64,000 nucleotides of DNA from Pseudomonas kielensis. GTDB lineage: Bacteria > Pseudomonadota > Gammaproteobacteria > Pseudomonadales > Pseudomonadaceae. The notes below the pieces were generated by a model. That model saw nothing but the letters and a program-made list of their open reading frames with translations, did no database searches and was not told the origin of the DNA. The stretch covers positions 56,057-120,056 of the forward strand of contig NZ_JACMYG010000015.1 of assembly GCF_014236655.1 (NCBI RefSeq), in the 5' to 3' direction. Of this stretch, positions 11,666 through 21,728 are shown piece by piece. The translations under genes were made by a program, and so were the position numbers. Within the stretch, counting starts at the first letter, position 1; every line of letters begins with the position of its first letter.

Positions 11666-12303
11666 TGGCTTTGCTTCTCGGAGGTTTCCTTGGCCTTGGC
11701 CACTTCACCGGCCCAACCATTGATGGTCTTGTCCAGGTTGTTGCCGTTGCGCTGCATGGCGTCGGCGAACTGGTCACGGAACAGCTTGCCAATGTTGATG
11801 CCATTGATGATCACGTTGCGCAGTTTCCACTCGCCATTGATCTTTTCCAGGGTGTAGGACACTGGATAGATCGCACCGTTGCTGCCCTTGACGGTCATGC
11901 CGACACTGGTGCGGTCGCCCGACTCGTCCTTGGCCGGATCAACGGTGATGCCCTGGTTGTTGTACTCAAGCAGGGCATTGCCATAGAACTGGAACAGGCC
12001 GGTCTTGAAGTTCTCTTCGAAGGCCTTCATCTGCGCTGGCGTGGCTTTGCGCGAATACTTGACGGTCATGATGCTCTTGGAAATGCCCTCGGCATCCACC
12101 ACAGGCCCGACAATGCTGTTCAATGCGGCGTAGAAGTCTTTCGGGTCCTGCTTGTACTTTTCCTTGTTGGCCGCCAGATCGGCGAGCAACCGGTTGGTCG
12201 TGTCCTGCACCAGCTCGTGCGCAGAAGGCGCAGCCACAGCGTTAGCCACCAGCGGCAAGGCCGCGAGCAGTACCAACAGGCCACGTCGCAAGGTAGAGAT
12301 CAT
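11662..12303 (-). CDS. mlaC: Periplasmic phospholipid-binding protein MlaC
   Basis: 213 residues with a Sec signal peptide (MISTLRRGLLVLLAALPLVA, cleavage probably after ANA-VAA near residue 24). The mature part is a Tol_Tol_Ttg2/MlaC domain that ferries phospholipid between the outer-membrane MlaA complex and inner-membrane MlaD. Two starts are possible. An ATG at 12318 overlaps the mlaD stop, but the ATG at 12303 has AGGAG seven bases upstream and gives a normal signal peptide, so it is preferred. In P. putida the family was first named ttg2 for toluene tolerance. Confidence 0.92.
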   Translation of the reverse strand: MISTLRRGLLVLLAALPLVANAVAAPSAHELVQDTTNRLLADLAANKEKYKQDPKDFYAALNSIVGPVVDAEGISKSIMTVKYSRKATPAQMKAFEENFKTGLFQFYGNALLEYNNQGITVDPAKDESGDRTSVGMTVKGSNGAIYPVSYTLEKINGEWKLRNVIINGINIGKLFRDQFADAMQRNGNNLDKTINGWAGEVAKAKETSEKQSQ

Positions 12304-12314
12304 GGAAAAACTCC

Positions 12315-12782
12315 TCATTTAGCGTCTTTACTCACAGTATTGAGCAGGAATTTACCGATCAGGTCTTCGAGTACCAGCGAGGACTGCGTGTCATGGATGG
12401 TACCGCCATCCTTGAGCAACGACTCTTCGCCGCCCACGCTGATACCGATGTACTTCTCGCCCAACAGGCCAGCGGTGAGGATAGATGCAGTGGAATCGGA
12501 CGGAAGGTTATCTACCCGTTTTTCCAGCTGCAGCGTCACACGCCCGGTGAAACTGTCGCGATCCAGATCGATTGCCGTGACCTTGCCGATGGTCACACCG
12601 GCCATGGTCACTTTCGATCTGACAGTCAAACCGGCGATATTGTCGAAATACGCATAAAGTTTATAGGTGTCGGTGCCCGACACCGGGGACAGTCCACTGA
12701 CCCGCAGGGCAAGCAACAGTAAAGCCAGGATGCCAGCCAGCAAGAAAAGGCCGACACCGATTTCCAGGGTGCGGTTTTGCAT
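12315..12782 (-). CDS. mlaD: MCE-domain lipid-transport protein MlaD
   Basis: 155 residues: one N-terminal membrane helix (about 7-27, GVGLFLLAGILALLLLALRV) and a single periplasmic MCE domain (about 37-115) with the VRSKVTMAGVTIGKV signature. MlaD forms the hexameric ring above the MlaE permease through which phospholipids pass to MlaC. Its ATG overlaps the mlaE stop by one base, indicating coupled translation. Confidence 0.94.
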   Translation of the reverse strand: MQNRTLEIGVGLFLLAGILALLLLALRVSGLSPVSGTDTYKLYAYFDNIAGLTVRSKVTMAGVTIGKVTAIDLDRDSFTGRVTLQLEKRVDNLPSDSTASILTAGLLGEKYIGISVGGEESLLKDGGTIHDTQSSLVLEDLIGKFLLNTVSKDAK

Positions 12783-13579
12783 CAGAAATCTCCAAACATC
12801 AAGGCGGTCAGAATAAAGTCCAGGCCGAGAATGGCCAACGAGGCATACACCACTGTCTTGGTGGTGGCACGACTGATCCCCTCTGAAGTGGGCTCACAGT
12901 CATAGCCTTGGAATACGGCGATCCAGGTCACGACAAAGGCAAAGACCATGCTTTTAATGATGCCATTAAGCACATCGCCATTGAACGTCACGCTGTTTTG
13001 CATGTTCGACCAGTAAGAGCCTTCATACACGCCCAGCCAGTCGACAGCCACCCAGGAACCACCCCAGATACCCACCACGCTGAAGATCATCGCCAGCAGC
13101 GGCAGGGAAATGAAGCCGGCCCACAACCGGGGGGCAATGATGTACTTGAGCGGGTCGACGCCAATCATTTCCAGACTGGACAACTGCTCAGTGGACTTCA
13201 TGTTGCCGATTTCCGCGGTCAACGCCGAACCGGCGCGCCCGGCAAACAGCAGCGCAGTCACCACCGGCCCCAGTTCGCGCAGCAGGGTCAGCGCCACCAT
13301 CTGCCCGACCGCCTGCTCCGAGCCGTAGCTGGAGAGGATGTTGAAGCCTTGCAGCGCCAGCACCATGCCGATGAAGATCCCCGAGACCACAATGATCACC
13401 AGGGACATCACGCCAACCGAGTGCAGTTGCTTGATCAGCAGGCTGAACCCGCCGCCGACGCTGCCGCGCCCGAGCAAGGCGTGAAACAGGAACAATGACG
13501 AACGGCCAAGCACCGCGACGCTGTCGATGGCCGCCTGGCCGAATCGACGCACTCTCTCTATCAGTGAAGTCTTGCGCAT
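12782..13579 (-). CDS. mlaE: ABC lipid transporter permease MlaE
   Basis: 265 residues, MlaE/YrbE permease family, five to six membrane segments. The conserved family block [20 protein letters not shown] is present, with [17 protein letters not shown] after it. It forms the dimeric inner-membrane channel for the MlaFEDB complex. Its start overlaps the mlaF stop by one base. Confidence 0.95.
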   Translation of the reverse strand: MRKTSLIERVRRFGQAAIDSVAVLGRSSLFLFHALLGRGSVGGGFSLLIKQLHSVGVMSLVIIVVSGIFIGMVLALQGFNILSSYGSEQAVGQMVALTLLRELGPVVTALLFAGRAGSALTAEIGNMKSTEQLSSLEMIGVDPLKYIIAPRLWAGFISLPLLAMIFSVVGIWGGSWVAVDWLGVYEGSYWSNMQNSVTFNGDVLNGIIKSMVFAFVVTWIAVFQGYDCEPTSEGISRATTKTVVYASLAILGLDFILTALMFGDF

Positions 13580-14388
13580 CAGCGCTTCCCCAGAAGATCT
13601 GCGCGGTAATCCGTCGCGGGAAAATGGAAGGGTACCGGACCGTCCGGATCACCTTTCATGAATTGGCGGATCCGCGGATTATCGGAATCCATCAGTTCGG
13701 CGGGTGTGCCCTGCCCCAGCACCTGGCCATCACCGACCACATACAGGTAGTCAGCGATGCTCGCGGTTTCGGCCAGGTCGTGGGAAACCACGATGCTGGT
13801 GATCCCCAGGGCATCGTTGAGCAGGCGGATCAGGCGAACCAATACCCCCATGGCGATGGGGTCCTGCCCGACGAAGGGCTCGTCGTACATGAGGATGCCC
13901 GGGTCCAGGGCAATCGCCCGGGCCAGCGCGACACGACGTTTCATGCCGCCGGACAGTTCGTCGGGCATCAAATCGGTGGCACCGCGCAAACCCACGGCCT
14001 GCAGCTTCATCAGGACGATGTCGCGGATCATTTCTTCGGGCAGTTGGGTATGCACGCGCAGCGGAAACGCGACGTTCTCGAACACATCGAGGTCGGTGAA
14101 CAGCGCTCCGCTCTGGAACAGCACCCCCATATGCTTGCGCGCATCGAACAGATCGCTGCGCGACAGCTTGGGCAAATTCTGGCCGTTGACCCACACTTCG
14201 CCACTGGAAGGACGCAACTGCGCGCCCATCAGGCGTAGCAGCGTGGTTTTCCCGCAACCGGAAGGCCCCATGATGCCGGTGACCTTACCGCGTGGTATGC
14301 GAATATCGACATTATTGAAAATGCTGCGCGCGCCGCGCTTGAAGGACACTCCCTTAAGCTCGACCGCGTAGGCGTTATCGGCACTCAT
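13579..14388 (-). CDS. mlaF: ABC lipid transporter ATPase MlaF
   Basis: 269 residues with all ABC ATPase motifs: Walker [10 protein letters not shown] (about 41-49), signature [14 protein letters not shown], Walker B ILMYDEPF followed by VGQDPI, and a switch His in VVSHDL. It powers the MlaE permease in outer-membrane lipid asymmetry maintenance. First gene of the mlaFEDCB operon; the 277-base gap upstream is shared with the divergently transcribed kdsD. Confidence 0.95.
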   Translation of the reverse strand: MSADNAYAVELKGVSFKRGARSIFNNVDIRIPRGKVTGIMGPSGCGKTTLLRLMGAQLRPSSGEVWVNGQNLPKLSRSDLFDARKHMGVLFQSGALFTDLDVFENVAFPLRVHTQLPEEMIRDIVLMKLQAVGLRGATDLMPDELSGGMKRRVALARAIALDPGILMYDEPFVGQDPIAMGVLVRLIRLLNDALGITSIVVSHDLAETASIADYLYVVGDGQVLGQGTPAELMDSDNPRIRQFMKGDPDGPVPFHFPATDYRADLLGKR

Positions 14389-14626
14389 CTAAACTCCTTG
14401 CGATGCAAGCCTCACACTGGGACGCCGCACCCTCCGACGAGAGCACATATCATCCTTGGCAGGCCGGACAGGCGGCGAACTATATCACTGCCCAGTCATG
14501 GCGCCCAAGGCCGAAGACCGCCGCATTCAGCTTCAATTAAGGTGAAAGCCGGTTAATCGCAGGGTTCCCGTGACGCAGCCCGCACAAAGCGTGACGAACT
14601 AACGTGAGGGAATTGATCATTACCGC

Positions 14627-14632
14627 TATAAT
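14627..14632 (+). promoter_or_regulatory. Candidate -10 element for the kdsD-lpt operon
   Basis: A perfect TATAAT 33 bases before the kdsD ATG, with no good -35 at 17 bases (the sequence there is GTGAGG). The rest of the divergent gap (14389-14665) presumably also carries the mlaF promoter on the other strand; I could not place it. Confidence 0.45.
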
Positions 14633-14665
14633 CGCCACCTTTTCCCAGGCTATTCGACTTCAGAC

Positions 14666-15640
14666 ATGAGCCAGTCCAGCGACCCGATCAAATCGGCACA
14701 ACGTACGATCCGCCTCGAGCTGGAAGCCGTCAAAGGCTTGCTGGCCCATATCGACGCAGACTTCGTACGCGCTTGCGAGTTGATTCTGTCCAGCAAAGGC
14801 CGAGTGGTGGTGGTCGGCATGGGCAAGTCCGGGCACATCGGCAACAAGATTGCCGCGACCCTGGCCAGCACCGGCACCACGGCCTTTTTTGTGCACCCCG
14901 CCGAAGCCAGCCATGGCGACATGGGCATGATTACCCGCGATGACATCATCCTCGCCTTGTCCAATTCCGGCTCGACCCACGAAATCATCACCCTGCTCCC
15001 GCTGATCAAGCGCATGGGAATCCAGTTGATCAGCCTGACCGGCAACCCTGACTCGACACTGGCCAAAGCCGCCGACGTCAATCTGAACGTGCATGTCGAG
15101 CATGAAGCCTGCCCGCTGAACCTGGCGCCGACGTCATCGACCACGGCAGCGCTGGTGATGGGCGACGCCCTGGCGGTGGCCTTGCTGGAAGCCCGGGGCT
15201 TTACCGCCGAGGACTTCGCCTTCTCCCACCCGGGCGGCGCGCTGGGTCGGCGCCTGCTGCTGAAAGTCGAAGACGTCATGCACATCGGTGCCGAACTGCC
15301 ACAGGTGGTGCGCGGTACATCGCTCAAAGACGCCTTGCTGGAAATGACCCGCAAGGGCCTGGGCATGACCGTGGTCCTGGAAGCCGATGGCACCCTGGCC
15401 GGGATTTTCACGGACGGCGACCTGCGGCGCACCCTGGACCGCTCGATCGACTTCCAGCAGGCCAGGATCGAAGAGGTCATGACCCTTCATGGCAAGACCG
15501 CCCGGGCCGACATGCTCGCCGCACAAGCCCTGAAGATCATGGAAGACAACAAGATCAACGCCCTGGTGGTGGTCGACAACGATGACCGCCCGATCGGCGC
15601 CCTGAACATGCACGACCTGTTGCGCGCAGGGGTGATGTAA
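14666..15640 (+). CDS. kdsD: D-arabinose 5-phosphate isomerase
   Basis: 324 residues: an N-terminal SIS domain (about 35-175, with VVVVGMGKSGHIGNKIAATL and NSGSTHEI for sugar-phosphate binding) and two C-terminal CBS domains (about 205-320). It converts ribulose 5-phosphate to arabinose 5-phosphate, the precursor of KDO in the LPS inner core. It is the first gene of a tight plus-strand operon, and its TAA shares a base with the kdsC ATG. The next steps of KDO synthesis (kdsA, kdsB) are not in this window. Confidence 0.95.
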   Translation: MSQSSDPIKSAQRTIRLELEAVKGLLAHIDADFVRACELILSSKGRVVVVGMGKSGHIGNKIAATLASTGTTAFFVHPAEASHGDMGMITRDDIILALSNSGSTHEIITLLPLIKRMGIQLISLTGNPDSTLAKAADVNLNVHVEHEACPLNLAPTSSTTAALVMGDALAVALLEARGFTAEDFAFSHPGGALGRRLLLKVEDVMHIGAELPQVVRGTSLKDALLEMTRKGLGMTVVLEADGTLAGIFTDGDLRRTLDRSIDFQQARIEEVMTLHGKTARADMLAAQALKIMEDNKINALVVVDNDDRPIGALNMHDLLRAGVM

Positions 15641-16164
15641 TGGCTGACGACCTGCTCGAACGCGCCAGGCCCGTCAAGCTGGCGGTCTTCGATGTCGACG
15701 GCGTACTCACCGACGGTCGCCTGAATTTCCTCGAGGATGGCAGCGAATTCAAGAGTTTCAGCACCCTCGACGGCCAGGGCATGAAAATGTTGCTGGCCAG
15801 CGGTGTGACAATGGCCATTATCAGTGGTCGAACAAGCCCGGCGGTCGAGCGTCGCGCCAAAAACCTGGGGATAAGCCACCTGTATCAAGGCCGCGAGGAC
15901 AAACTTGCGGTGCTCGACGAGCTTCTCGCGCAACTGGGCCTAAGCTATGAACAGGTCGCCTATCTGGGCGACGACCTACCCGACCTGCCGGTGATTAGGC
16001 GCGTCGGCCTCGGCATGGCCGTTGCCAATGCCGCGAGTTTTGTCCGCGAACACGCCCACGGCATCACCGAGGCCCGTGGTGGCGAAGGTGCTGCTCGAGA
16101 ATTCTGTGAATTGATATTACGCGCCCAAGGCAATCTGGAAGACGCCAACGCTGCGTACCTGTGA
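15640..16164 (+). CDS. kdsC: 3-deoxy-D-manno-octulosonate 8-phosphate phosphatase
   Basis: 174 residues, HAD superfamily C0-type (no cap), acting as a tetramer. The nucleophile and general acid are Asp18 and Asp20 in FDVDGVLTDG; motif II is IISGRTS and motif IV YLGDDLPDLP. It removes phosphate from KDO-8-phosphate to give KDO. Its coupling to kdsD and lptC places LPS sugar synthesis and export in one transcript. Confidence 0.95.
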   Translation: MADDLLERARPVKLAVFDVDGVLTDGRLNFLEDGSEFKSFSTLDGQGMKMLLASGVTMAIISGRTSPAVERRAKNLGISHLYQGREDKLAVLDELLAQLGLSYEQVAYLGDDLPDLPVIRRVGLGMAVANAASFVREHAHGITEARGGEGAAREFCELILRAQGNLEDANAAYL

Positions 16165-16171
16165 GTCATTT

Positions 16172-16744
16172 ATGCTGAGTAAAAAGTTTCGCAATATCGT
16201 GTTTTTCGCAGCCATCGCCGCGTTGTTAGCGGCTGTCGGCTACTGGAACATCAGCCCTGAGCGCTTTCTCGACAAGCCGGTAGCCGCGGTCAACGAGAGC
16301 GAGATCGACTACTACGCCATCAACGCCCACAGCGTGCAGTTCCAGCCAGATGGCAAGTTGCAGTACGACATGACGTCCGACAAGGTCGAACACGTCAAGG
16401 CCAGCGAAGTCACCTTGCTGACCAAGCCGGACCTGCAGATGTATCGCGGCAGCGAATTCCCCTGGCATGTGCAGAGCGAGCGTGGCGAGGTCAATCCTGA
16501 CGGCACCGAGGTCGAACTCATCGACTCGGTGCGCATTGCACGCACCGATGCCAAGAATCGCCCGATGGTCATCACCACCACACGCATGACGGTATTCCCC
16601 AAGCAACAATATGCGCAGACCCAGCAAGCCGTTAGAATCGACGGCGCTGGCGGTGTATCGACTGGTACCGGAATGAAGGCGTATTTGAAAGAAAGCAGGA
16701 TACACCTGCTATCGAACGTAAGAGGACAGTATGAGGCTCGTTAA
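16172..16744 (+). CDS. lptC: LPS export system inner-membrane protein LptC
   Basis: 190 residues: one N-terminal membrane helix (about 7-26) and a periplasmic beta-jellyroll (OstA-like) domain. LptC takes LPS from the LptB2FG extractor and passes it to LptA. It overlaps the lptA start by 14 bases. Sequence conservation in LptC is low, so position between kdsC and lptA is an important part of the call. Confidence 0.9.
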   Translation: MLSKKFRNIVFFAAIAALLAAVGYWNISPERFLDKPVAAVNESEIDYYAINAHSVQFQPDGKLQYDMTSDKVEHVKASEVTLLTKPDLQMYRGSEFPWHVQSERGEVNPDGTEVELIDSVRIARTDAKNRPMVITTTRMTVFPKQQYAQTQQAVRIDGAGGVSTGTGMKAYLKESRIHLLSNVRGQYEAR

Positions 16745-17279
16745 AACCCTCCCTATTTTGCTCAGTTTGGGCGCAGCACTGGGAAGCGTGAGCGCCTGGG
16801 CCCTGCCGACCGATAGAGATCAACCTATCCGCATCCAGGCCGACGACGCCCAACTGGACGACAAGAACGGTATCGCCACCTACAAGGGCGACGTGATCAT
16901 CACCCAGGGCTCGATGAAGGTCACCGGCAACACCGTGACCATCACCCGCACCGCAGCGGGTGACATCGACGTCGTGACCTCGGTTGGCAACCTGGCCTAC
17001 TTCGAGCAAGTGCAAACGGCGGGCGACTCCAAACCCGTGCAGGGCTACGGGGTGACCATCCAGTACCACGCCTCGCAAGACCGCGTCGTGCTGATCGATC
17101 GGGCCAAAGTCGTCGACAAGGACGGCAACATTACCCAGGGCGAGAAAATCGTCTACGACACCAACAAAAAGCTCGCCAGCGCCGGTCGCGCCACGGGCAG
17201 CAAGGTCACTGAGCAACGTCCGCGGATCGACATGGTCATCCAGCCGAAAAAGAAAACTGACGAGCAAAAGGCCCAGTAA
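16731..17279 (+). CDS. lptA: LPS transport periplasmic protein LptA (LptH)
   Basis: 182 residues with a Sec signal peptide (about 1-25, ending in SAWA) and an OstA/LptA beta-jellyroll (about 30-150) containing [14 protein letters not shown]. It forms the periplasmic bridge that carries LPS from LptC to LptD. The Pseudomonas orthologue is called LptH. The C-terminal tail is Lys/Gln-rich. Its TAA shares a base with the lptB ATG. Confidence 0.93.
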   Translation: MRLVKTLPILLSLGAALGSVSAWALPTDRDQPIRIQADDAQLDDKNGIATYKGDVIITQGSMKVTGNTVTITRTAAGDIDVVTSVGNLAYFEQVQTAGDSKPVQGYGVTIQYHASQDRVVLIDRAKVVDKDGNITQGEKIVYDTNKKLASAGRATGSKVTEQRPRIDMVIQPKKKTDEQKAQ

Positions 17280-18004
17280 TGGCAACTCTGAAAGCCCAGC
17301 ACCTGGCCAAGAGCTACAAGAGCCGTCAGGTCGTGCGTGACGTCAGCCTGTCCATCGACAGCGGCCAGATCGTCGGCCTGCTTGGCCCCAACGGTGCCGG
17401 CAAGACCACCTGCTTCTACATGATCGTCGGCCTGGTGCAGGCCGACCAGGGTCGCGTACTGATCGACGACCTGGATGTCAGCCACCAGCCCATGCACGGT
17501 CGCGCACGGGCAGGTATCGGCTATCTTCCACAGGAGGCGTCGATCTTCCGCAAACTGTCGGTTGCCGACAACATCATGGCCATTCTCGAAACCCGCAAGG
17601 AACTCGACAAGGCCGGTCGGCGCAAGGAACTCGAAAGCCTGTTGCAGGAGTTCCACATCAACCATATCCGCGACAACCTGGGCATGAGCCTTTCCGGTGG
17701 CGAACGACGCCGCGTGGAAATTGCCCGCGCCCTGGCCACCGCGCCGAAGTTCATCCTGCTCGACGAACCTTTCGCCGGCGTGGACCCGATTTCGGTCGGT
17801 GACATCAAGCAGATCATCCATCACCTCAAGGCCAAGGGCATTGGCGTACTGATCACGGACCACAACGTGCGTGAAACGTTGGACATCTGCGAAACCGCCT
17901 ACATCGTGAACGATGGTCAACTGATCGCAGAAGGTGACGCTGAAACCATCCTGGCCAACGAACTGGTCAAGGAAGTGTACCTGGGCCACGAGTTCCGCCT
18001 TTAA
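17279..18004 (+). CDS. lptB: LPS export ABC transporter ATPase LptB
   Basis: 241 residues with Walker [10 protein letters not shown] (about 36-44), signature [15 protein letters not shown], Walker [14 protein letters not shown] and the switch His in [10 protein letters not shown]. The [12 protein letters not shown] and FAGVDP sequences are characteristic of LptB among ABC ATPases. It drives LPS extraction by LptFG, encoded elsewhere. It is the last gene of the kds-lpt group before rpoN, 182 bases away. Confidence 0.96.
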   Translation: MATLKAQHLAKSYKSRQVVRDVSLSIDSGQIVGLLGPNGAGKTTCFYMIVGLVQADQGRVLIDDLDVSHQPMHGRARAGIGYLPQEASIFRKLSVADNIMAILETRKELDKAGRRKELESLLQEFHINHIRDNLGMSLSGGERRRVEIARALATAPKFILLDEPFAGVDPISVGDIKQIIHHLKAKGIGVLITDHNVRETLDICETAYIVNDGQLIAEGDAETILANELVKEVYLGHEFRL

Positions 18005-18103
18005 GCAGCGAGGCGTCTGGCCTGCCGGTAGAGCGCATTGTCAATGAAAGCCTGAATATTTTTATTGTCATGACGCTCTAGGCAAACACTTCAGTTTCAG
18101 GCA

Positions 18104-18109
18104 TATAAT
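18104..18109 (+). promoter_or_regulatory. Candidate -10 element upstream of rpoN
   Basis: TATAAT 78 bases before the rpoN ATG, with only a weak -35 (GGCAAA) at suitable spacing. It is consistent with rpoN having its own promoter in the 182-base gap after lptB. Confidence 0.35.
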
Positions 18110-18186
18110 TTGCTTAAGTTTGGCGCTCCGGCGCCCTGTAGTGGATGGCGCACGTGCGCCGGCGAATAAGGTGTTAAGCCCCAGCC

Positions 18187-19680
18187 ATGAAACCATCGCT
18201 AGTCTTGAGAATGGGCCAGCAGCTGACGATGACACCGCAGCTGCAACAGGCCATCCGCCTGCTCCAATTGTCGACCCTGGACCTGCAACAGGAAATCCAG
18301 GAAGCCTTGGAGTCAAATCCAATGCTCGAACGCCAGGAAGAAGGCGACGACTTCGATAACGCCGACCCTATGGCGGACAACATCGAGCACAAACCCAACA
18401 CCGACGTCCAGGAACCCTCCTACCAGGAAACCGCCCCCACGGTGGATAACCTCGAGGAAGGTGAATGGAACGAACGCATTCCCAACGAACTGCCGGTCGA
18501 CACCGCCTGGGAAGACGTCTACCAGACCAGCGCCAGCAGCCTGCCCAGCAACGATGACGACGAGTGGGATTTCACCACCCGCACCTCCGCCGGTGAAAGC
18601 CTGCAGAGCCACCTGCTCTGGCAATTGAACCTGGCCCCGATGTCCGACACCGATCGCCTGATCGGCGTGACCCTGATCGACTGCATCAACAATCAGGGCT
18701 ACCTGGACGAAACCCTCGAGGAAATTCTCGAGGCATTCGACCCGGAACTGGACATCGAGCTGGACGAAATCGAAGCCGTCCTGCACCGCATCCAGCAATT
18801 CGAGCCCGCCGGCATCGGCGCCCGCAACCTGGGTGAGTGCCTGTTGCTGCAATTGCGCCAGCTGCCCGCCAAGACCCCTTGGCTGGCAGAGGCCAAGCGC
18901 CTGGTCAGTGATTACATCGATCTGCTCGGCAGCCGCGACTACAGCCAGTTGATGCGGCGCATGAAGCTCAAGGAAGACGAACTGCGCCAGGTCATCGAAC
19001 TGGTCCAGAGCCTCAACCCGCGGCCCGGCTCGCAGATCGAGTCCAGCGAAGCCGAATACGTGGTGCCCGATGTGATCGTGCGCAAGGACAACGAACGCTG
19101 GCTGGTGGAACTGAACCAGGAGTCGGTACCGCGCTTGCGGGTCAACCCTCAGTACGCCGGTTTCGTGCGTCGCGCCGACACCAGCGCCGACAACACCTTC
19201 ATGCGCAATCAGTTGCAAGAGGCACGCTGGTTCATCAAGAGCCTGCAAAGCCGCAACGAAACCCTGATGAAAGTGGCCACCCAGATCGTCGAGCACCAGC
19301 GCGGCTTTCTCGAATATGGCGACGAGGCGATGAAGCCGCTGGTCCTGCATGACATCGCCGAAGCGGTGGGCATGCACGAGTCGACGATTTCCCGGGTCAC
19401 CACGCAAAAATTCATGCATACCCCGCGCGGTATCTATGAGCTGAAATACTTTTTCTCAAGCCACGTCAGCACCTCCGAAGGCGGCGAATGCTCGTCCACG
19501 GCGATCCGCGCGATCATCAAAAAACTGGTTGCCGCGGAAAATCAGAAAAAGCCGTTGAGTGACAGCAAGATCGCTGGTTTACTGGAGGCACAAGGTATTC
19601 AGGTAGCCCGTCGTACCGTCGCCAAGTACCGTGAATCCCTCGGGATCGCGCCTTCGAGCGAACGCAAGCGATTGATGTAA
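18187..19680 (+). CDS. rpoN: RNA polymerase sigma-54 factor
   Basis: 497 residues with the three-part sigma-54 layout: a Gln/Leu-rich region I (1-50, LGQ-type motif [20 protein letters not shown]), an acidic region II (about 50-120), and region III with the core-binding and helix-turn-helix parts. The RpoN box [10 protein letters not shown] lies about 20 residues from the C-terminus and reads the -24 element. It recruits polymerase to -24/-12 promoters for nitrogen, flagellar and other genes. The downstream hpf-ptsN-rapZ-ptsO order is the classical rpoN cluster. Confidence 0.97.
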   Translation: MKPSLVLRMGQQLTMTPQLQQAIRLLQLSTLDLQQEIQEALESNPMLERQEEGDDFDNADPMADNIEHKPNTDVQEPSYQETAPTVDNLEEGEWNERIPNELPVDTAWEDVYQTSASSLPSNDDDEWDFTTRTSAGESLQSHLLWQLNLAPMSDTDRLIGVTLIDCINNQGYLDETLEEILEAFDPELDIELDEIEAVLHRIQQFEPAGIGARNLGECLLLQLRQLPAKTPWLAEAKRLVSDYIDLLGSRDYSQLMRRMKLKEDELRQVIELVQSLNPRPGSQIESSEAEYVVPDVIVRKDNERWLVELNQESVPRLRVNPQYAGFVRRADTSADNTFMRNQLQEARWFIKSLQSRNETLMKVATQIVEHQRGFLEYGDEAMKPLVLHDIAEAVGMHESTISRVTTQKFMHTPRGIYELKYFFSSHVSTSEGGECSSTAIRAIIKKLVAAENQKKPLSDSKIAGLLEAQGIQVARRTVAKYRESLGIAPSSERKRLM

Positions 19681-19701
19681 CGGGCCACGCCACCGCGTTC
19701 C

Positions 19702-19733
19702 AGGGTGTTTTCGAAATCTTTCGCAGACACCCT
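19702..19733 (+). promoter_or_regulatory. Hairpin between rpoN and hpf
   Basis: AGGGTGT and ACACCCT (7-base stem, 18-base loop) lie 22 bases after the rpoN stop with no T-tract. It might be a weak attenuator or processing site that separates rpoN from the nitrogen-PTS genes. Confidence 0.3.
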
Positions 19734-19788
19734 AGTGGCAGGCAACTCGGCCTGCCGCCTTATGCACTGGCAACGAAGGAGAAGCTGT

Positions 19789-20097
19789 ATGCAAGTCAAC
19801 ATCAGTGGACACCAACTGGAAGTTACCGAACCTCTGCGCACCTACATCGGCGAAAAACTCGACCGACTGGAGAGGCATTTCGACAAGATCACCAACGTGC
19901 AAGTCACGATGAATGTCGAGAAGCTGTTGCAGAAAATCGAAGCCACGCTGCATATCCCCGGCGGAGAAGTGGTCGCCAATGCCGAGCATACGGACATGTA
20001 TGCCGCCATTGACCTGCTGACCGACAAGCTGGACCGTCAACTTAAAAAGCATAAGGAAAAGACCCAGAGCCTCCTCCAAGGCGCAACCGGTCGTTAA
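19789..20097 (+). CDS. hpf: Ribosome hibernation promoting factor, short form
   Basis: 102 residues, S30AE domain (MQVNISGHQLEVTEPLRTYI start, then VQVTMNVEKL). This short HPF binds the 30S decoding region and promotes 100S dimers in stationary phase. The frame is open for 28 codons further upstream, but the ATG at 19789 is preceded by GAAGGAGAAG and gives the family length. In the rpoN cluster it was formerly called a sigma-54 modulation protein. Confidence 0.93.
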   Translation: MQVNISGHQLEVTEPLRTYIGEKLDRLERHFDKITNVQVTMNVEKLLQKIEATLHIPGGEVVANAEHTDMYAAIDLLTDKLDRQLKKHKEKTQSLLQGATGR

Positions 20098-20109
20098 CAC
20101 CCCCATCCC

Positions 20110-20574
20110 ATGATCCGACTTGAAAGCATCCTGACCCCCGGCCGTTCTTTGGTGAACGTGCCGGGCGGCAGTAAAAAACGCGCCCTCGAACAAATTGCCA
20201 ACCTGATCGCCCGGGAAGTCCCGGATCTGGAGATGCAAGATGTCTTCGAGAGCCTGATTGCCCGTGAAAAACTCGGTTCGACCGGTTTTGGCAACGGCAT
20301 CGCCATTCCTCACTGCCGCCTCAAAGGCTGCGAGGCGCCCATCAGCGCCTTGATGCACCTGGATGCGCCTATTGATTTCGACGCCATCGACGGCGCTCCG
20401 GTCGACCTGCTGTTCGTGCTGCTGGTCCCGCAAGCCGCCACCGATGCCCACCTGGAACTTCTGCGCCAGATCGCCAGCATGCTGGACCGCAAGGAAGTGC
20501 GCGACCGCCTGCGCAGTGCCAGCACCAGCGAAGCCCTGTACCAGGTCGTCCTGGACGAACAAAACGGTCACTAA
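20110..20574 (+). CDS. ptsN: Nitrogen PTS enzyme IIA (EIIA-Ntr)
   Basis: 154 residues of the PTS EIIA type-2 family, with the phosphorylated histidine at His68 in IAIPHCRLK. It takes phosphate from NPr (ptsO) in the PEP-EINtr-NPr-EIIANtr chain and acts by protein-protein contacts (for example potassium transport, carbon/nitrogen balance, PHA control in Pseudomonas) instead of sugar uptake. It lies 12 bases after hpf and 2 bases before rapZ. Confidence 0.95.
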   Translation: MIRLESILTPGRSLVNVPGGSKKRALEQIANLIAREVPDLEMQDVFESLIAREKLGSTGFGNGIAIPHCRLKGCEAPISALMHLDAPIDFDAIDGAPVDLLFVLLVPQAATDAHLELLRQIASMLDRKEVRDRLRSASTSEALYQVVLDEQNGH

Positions 20575-20576
20575 TC

Positions 20577-21434
20577 ATGCGCCTGATCATCGTCAGCGGC
20601 CGCTCCGGCTCCGGTAAAAGCACGGCCCTCAATGTTCTGGAGGACAACGGCTACTACTGCATCGACAACCTGCCCGCCGGGTTGCTGCCAGAGTTGGCCG
20701 AACGCGCGTTGCTTCACGACGAGTTGGCCCAGCCGCTGGTGGCCGTATCGATCGATGCGCGCAACCTGCCGAGCCATTTGTCGCGTTTCCCTGAATTGCT
20801 CGAAGAAGTGCGCAACCGGCACATCCAATGTGATGTGCTGTTCCTCGATGCCGATGAAGAAACCCTGCTCAAGCGCTTCTCGGAAACCCGTCGCCGCCAC
20901 CCGCTGAGCAGCTCGCAGCGTTCGCTGGCCGAAGCCATCCAGGACGAGACCCGCCTGCTGGAGCCGATCGCCGACCTGGCCGACCTCAAGCTCAACACCA
21001 CCGACCTGAACCTCTACCAACTGCGTGACACCATCAAGTTGCGCCTGCTCAATCAACCCGAGCCGGGCACGGCATTCCTGGTCGAGTCGTTCGGGTTCAA
21101 GCGTGGCATGCCAGTGGATGCCGATTTGGTGTTCGACGTCCGCTGCCTGCCCAACCCCTACTGGAAACCGGAACTACGCGCTCAGTCCGGGCTAGACCAG
21201 CCGGTTGCCGAATACCTGGCCGCTCAGCCGGATGTCGAAGAAATGTTTGAAGACATCTCCAGCTACCTGCTCAAATGGCTGCCGCGCTTTGCCGCCAGCA
21301 ATCGGGCCTACGTGACCATAGCCATTGGCTGCACGGGCGGGCATCACCGCTCCGTCTACCTGACCGAACGCCTGGGCCAGGTCCTGCAAAAATCCCTGAA
21401 GAATGTCCAGGTTCGCCACCGCGACCTTAGCTAA
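20577..21434 (+). CDS. rapZ: RNase adapter protein RapZ (YvcJ-type NTPase)
   Basis: 285 residues. The N-terminal P-loop domain has Walker [10 protein letters not shown] (8-16) and a Walker B-like [10 protein letters not shown]; the C-terminal domain has the conserved [12 protein letters not shown] loop. In E. coli RapZ directs RNase E to the sRNA GlmZ and senses glucosamine 6-phosphate. In Pseudomonas, which lacks the enterobacterial GlmY/GlmZ pair, the RNA target is unclear. It lies tightly between ptsN and ptsO. Confidence 0.95.
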   Translation: MRLIIVSGRSGSGKSTALNVLEDNGYYCIDNLPAGLLPELAERALLHDELAQPLVAVSIDARNLPSHLSRFPELLEEVRNRHIQCDVLFLDADEETLLKRFSETRRRHPLSSSQRSLAEAIQDETRLLEPIADLADLKLNTTDLNLYQLRDTIKLRLLNQPEPGTAFLVESFGFKRGMPVDADLVFDVRCLPNPYWKPELRAQSGLDQPVAEYLAAQPDVEEMFEDISSYLLKWLPRFAASNRAYVTIAIGCTGGHHRSVYLTERLGQVLQKSLKNVQVRHRDLS

Positions 21435-21449
21435 AGGATTCACACCGCG

Positions 21450-21722
21450 ATGCCTGCTCTGGAAATTGAAATCATCAACAAACTGGGCCTGCACGCCCGC
21501 GCTTCAGCCAAGTTCGTCGGCGTTGCAGGCCAGTACCCATGCCAGATTCGTGCAGGACGCACCCCACAGTCGATGGTCGACGGCAAGAGCATCATGGCCA
21601 TGATGATGCTGGCCGCAGGCAAAGGCACTCGCATCCACCTGAGCACCGAAGGCGAGCAGGAACAGGAAGCGCTGGATGCCCTGGTAGCACTGATCAACAA
21701 CTACTTCGACGAAGGCGAGTAG
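21450..21722 (+). CDS. ptsO: Nitrogen PTS phosphocarrier protein NPr
   Basis: 90 residues, HPr family. The phosphorylated histidine is His15 in NKLGLHARASAKF, and the regulatory-site Ser region is DGKSIMAMMML. It shuttles phosphate from EI-Ntr (ptsP, not in the window) to PtsN. Last gene of the rpoN cluster; the convergent ZIP-family gene ends 6 bases beyond, leaving no obvious terminator between them. Confidence 0.95.
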   Translation: MPALEIEIINKLGLHARASAKFVGVAGQYPCQIRAGRTPQSMVDGKSIMAMMMLAAGKGTRIHLSTEGEQEQEALDALVALINNYFDEGE

Positions 21723-21728
21723 GCAGCC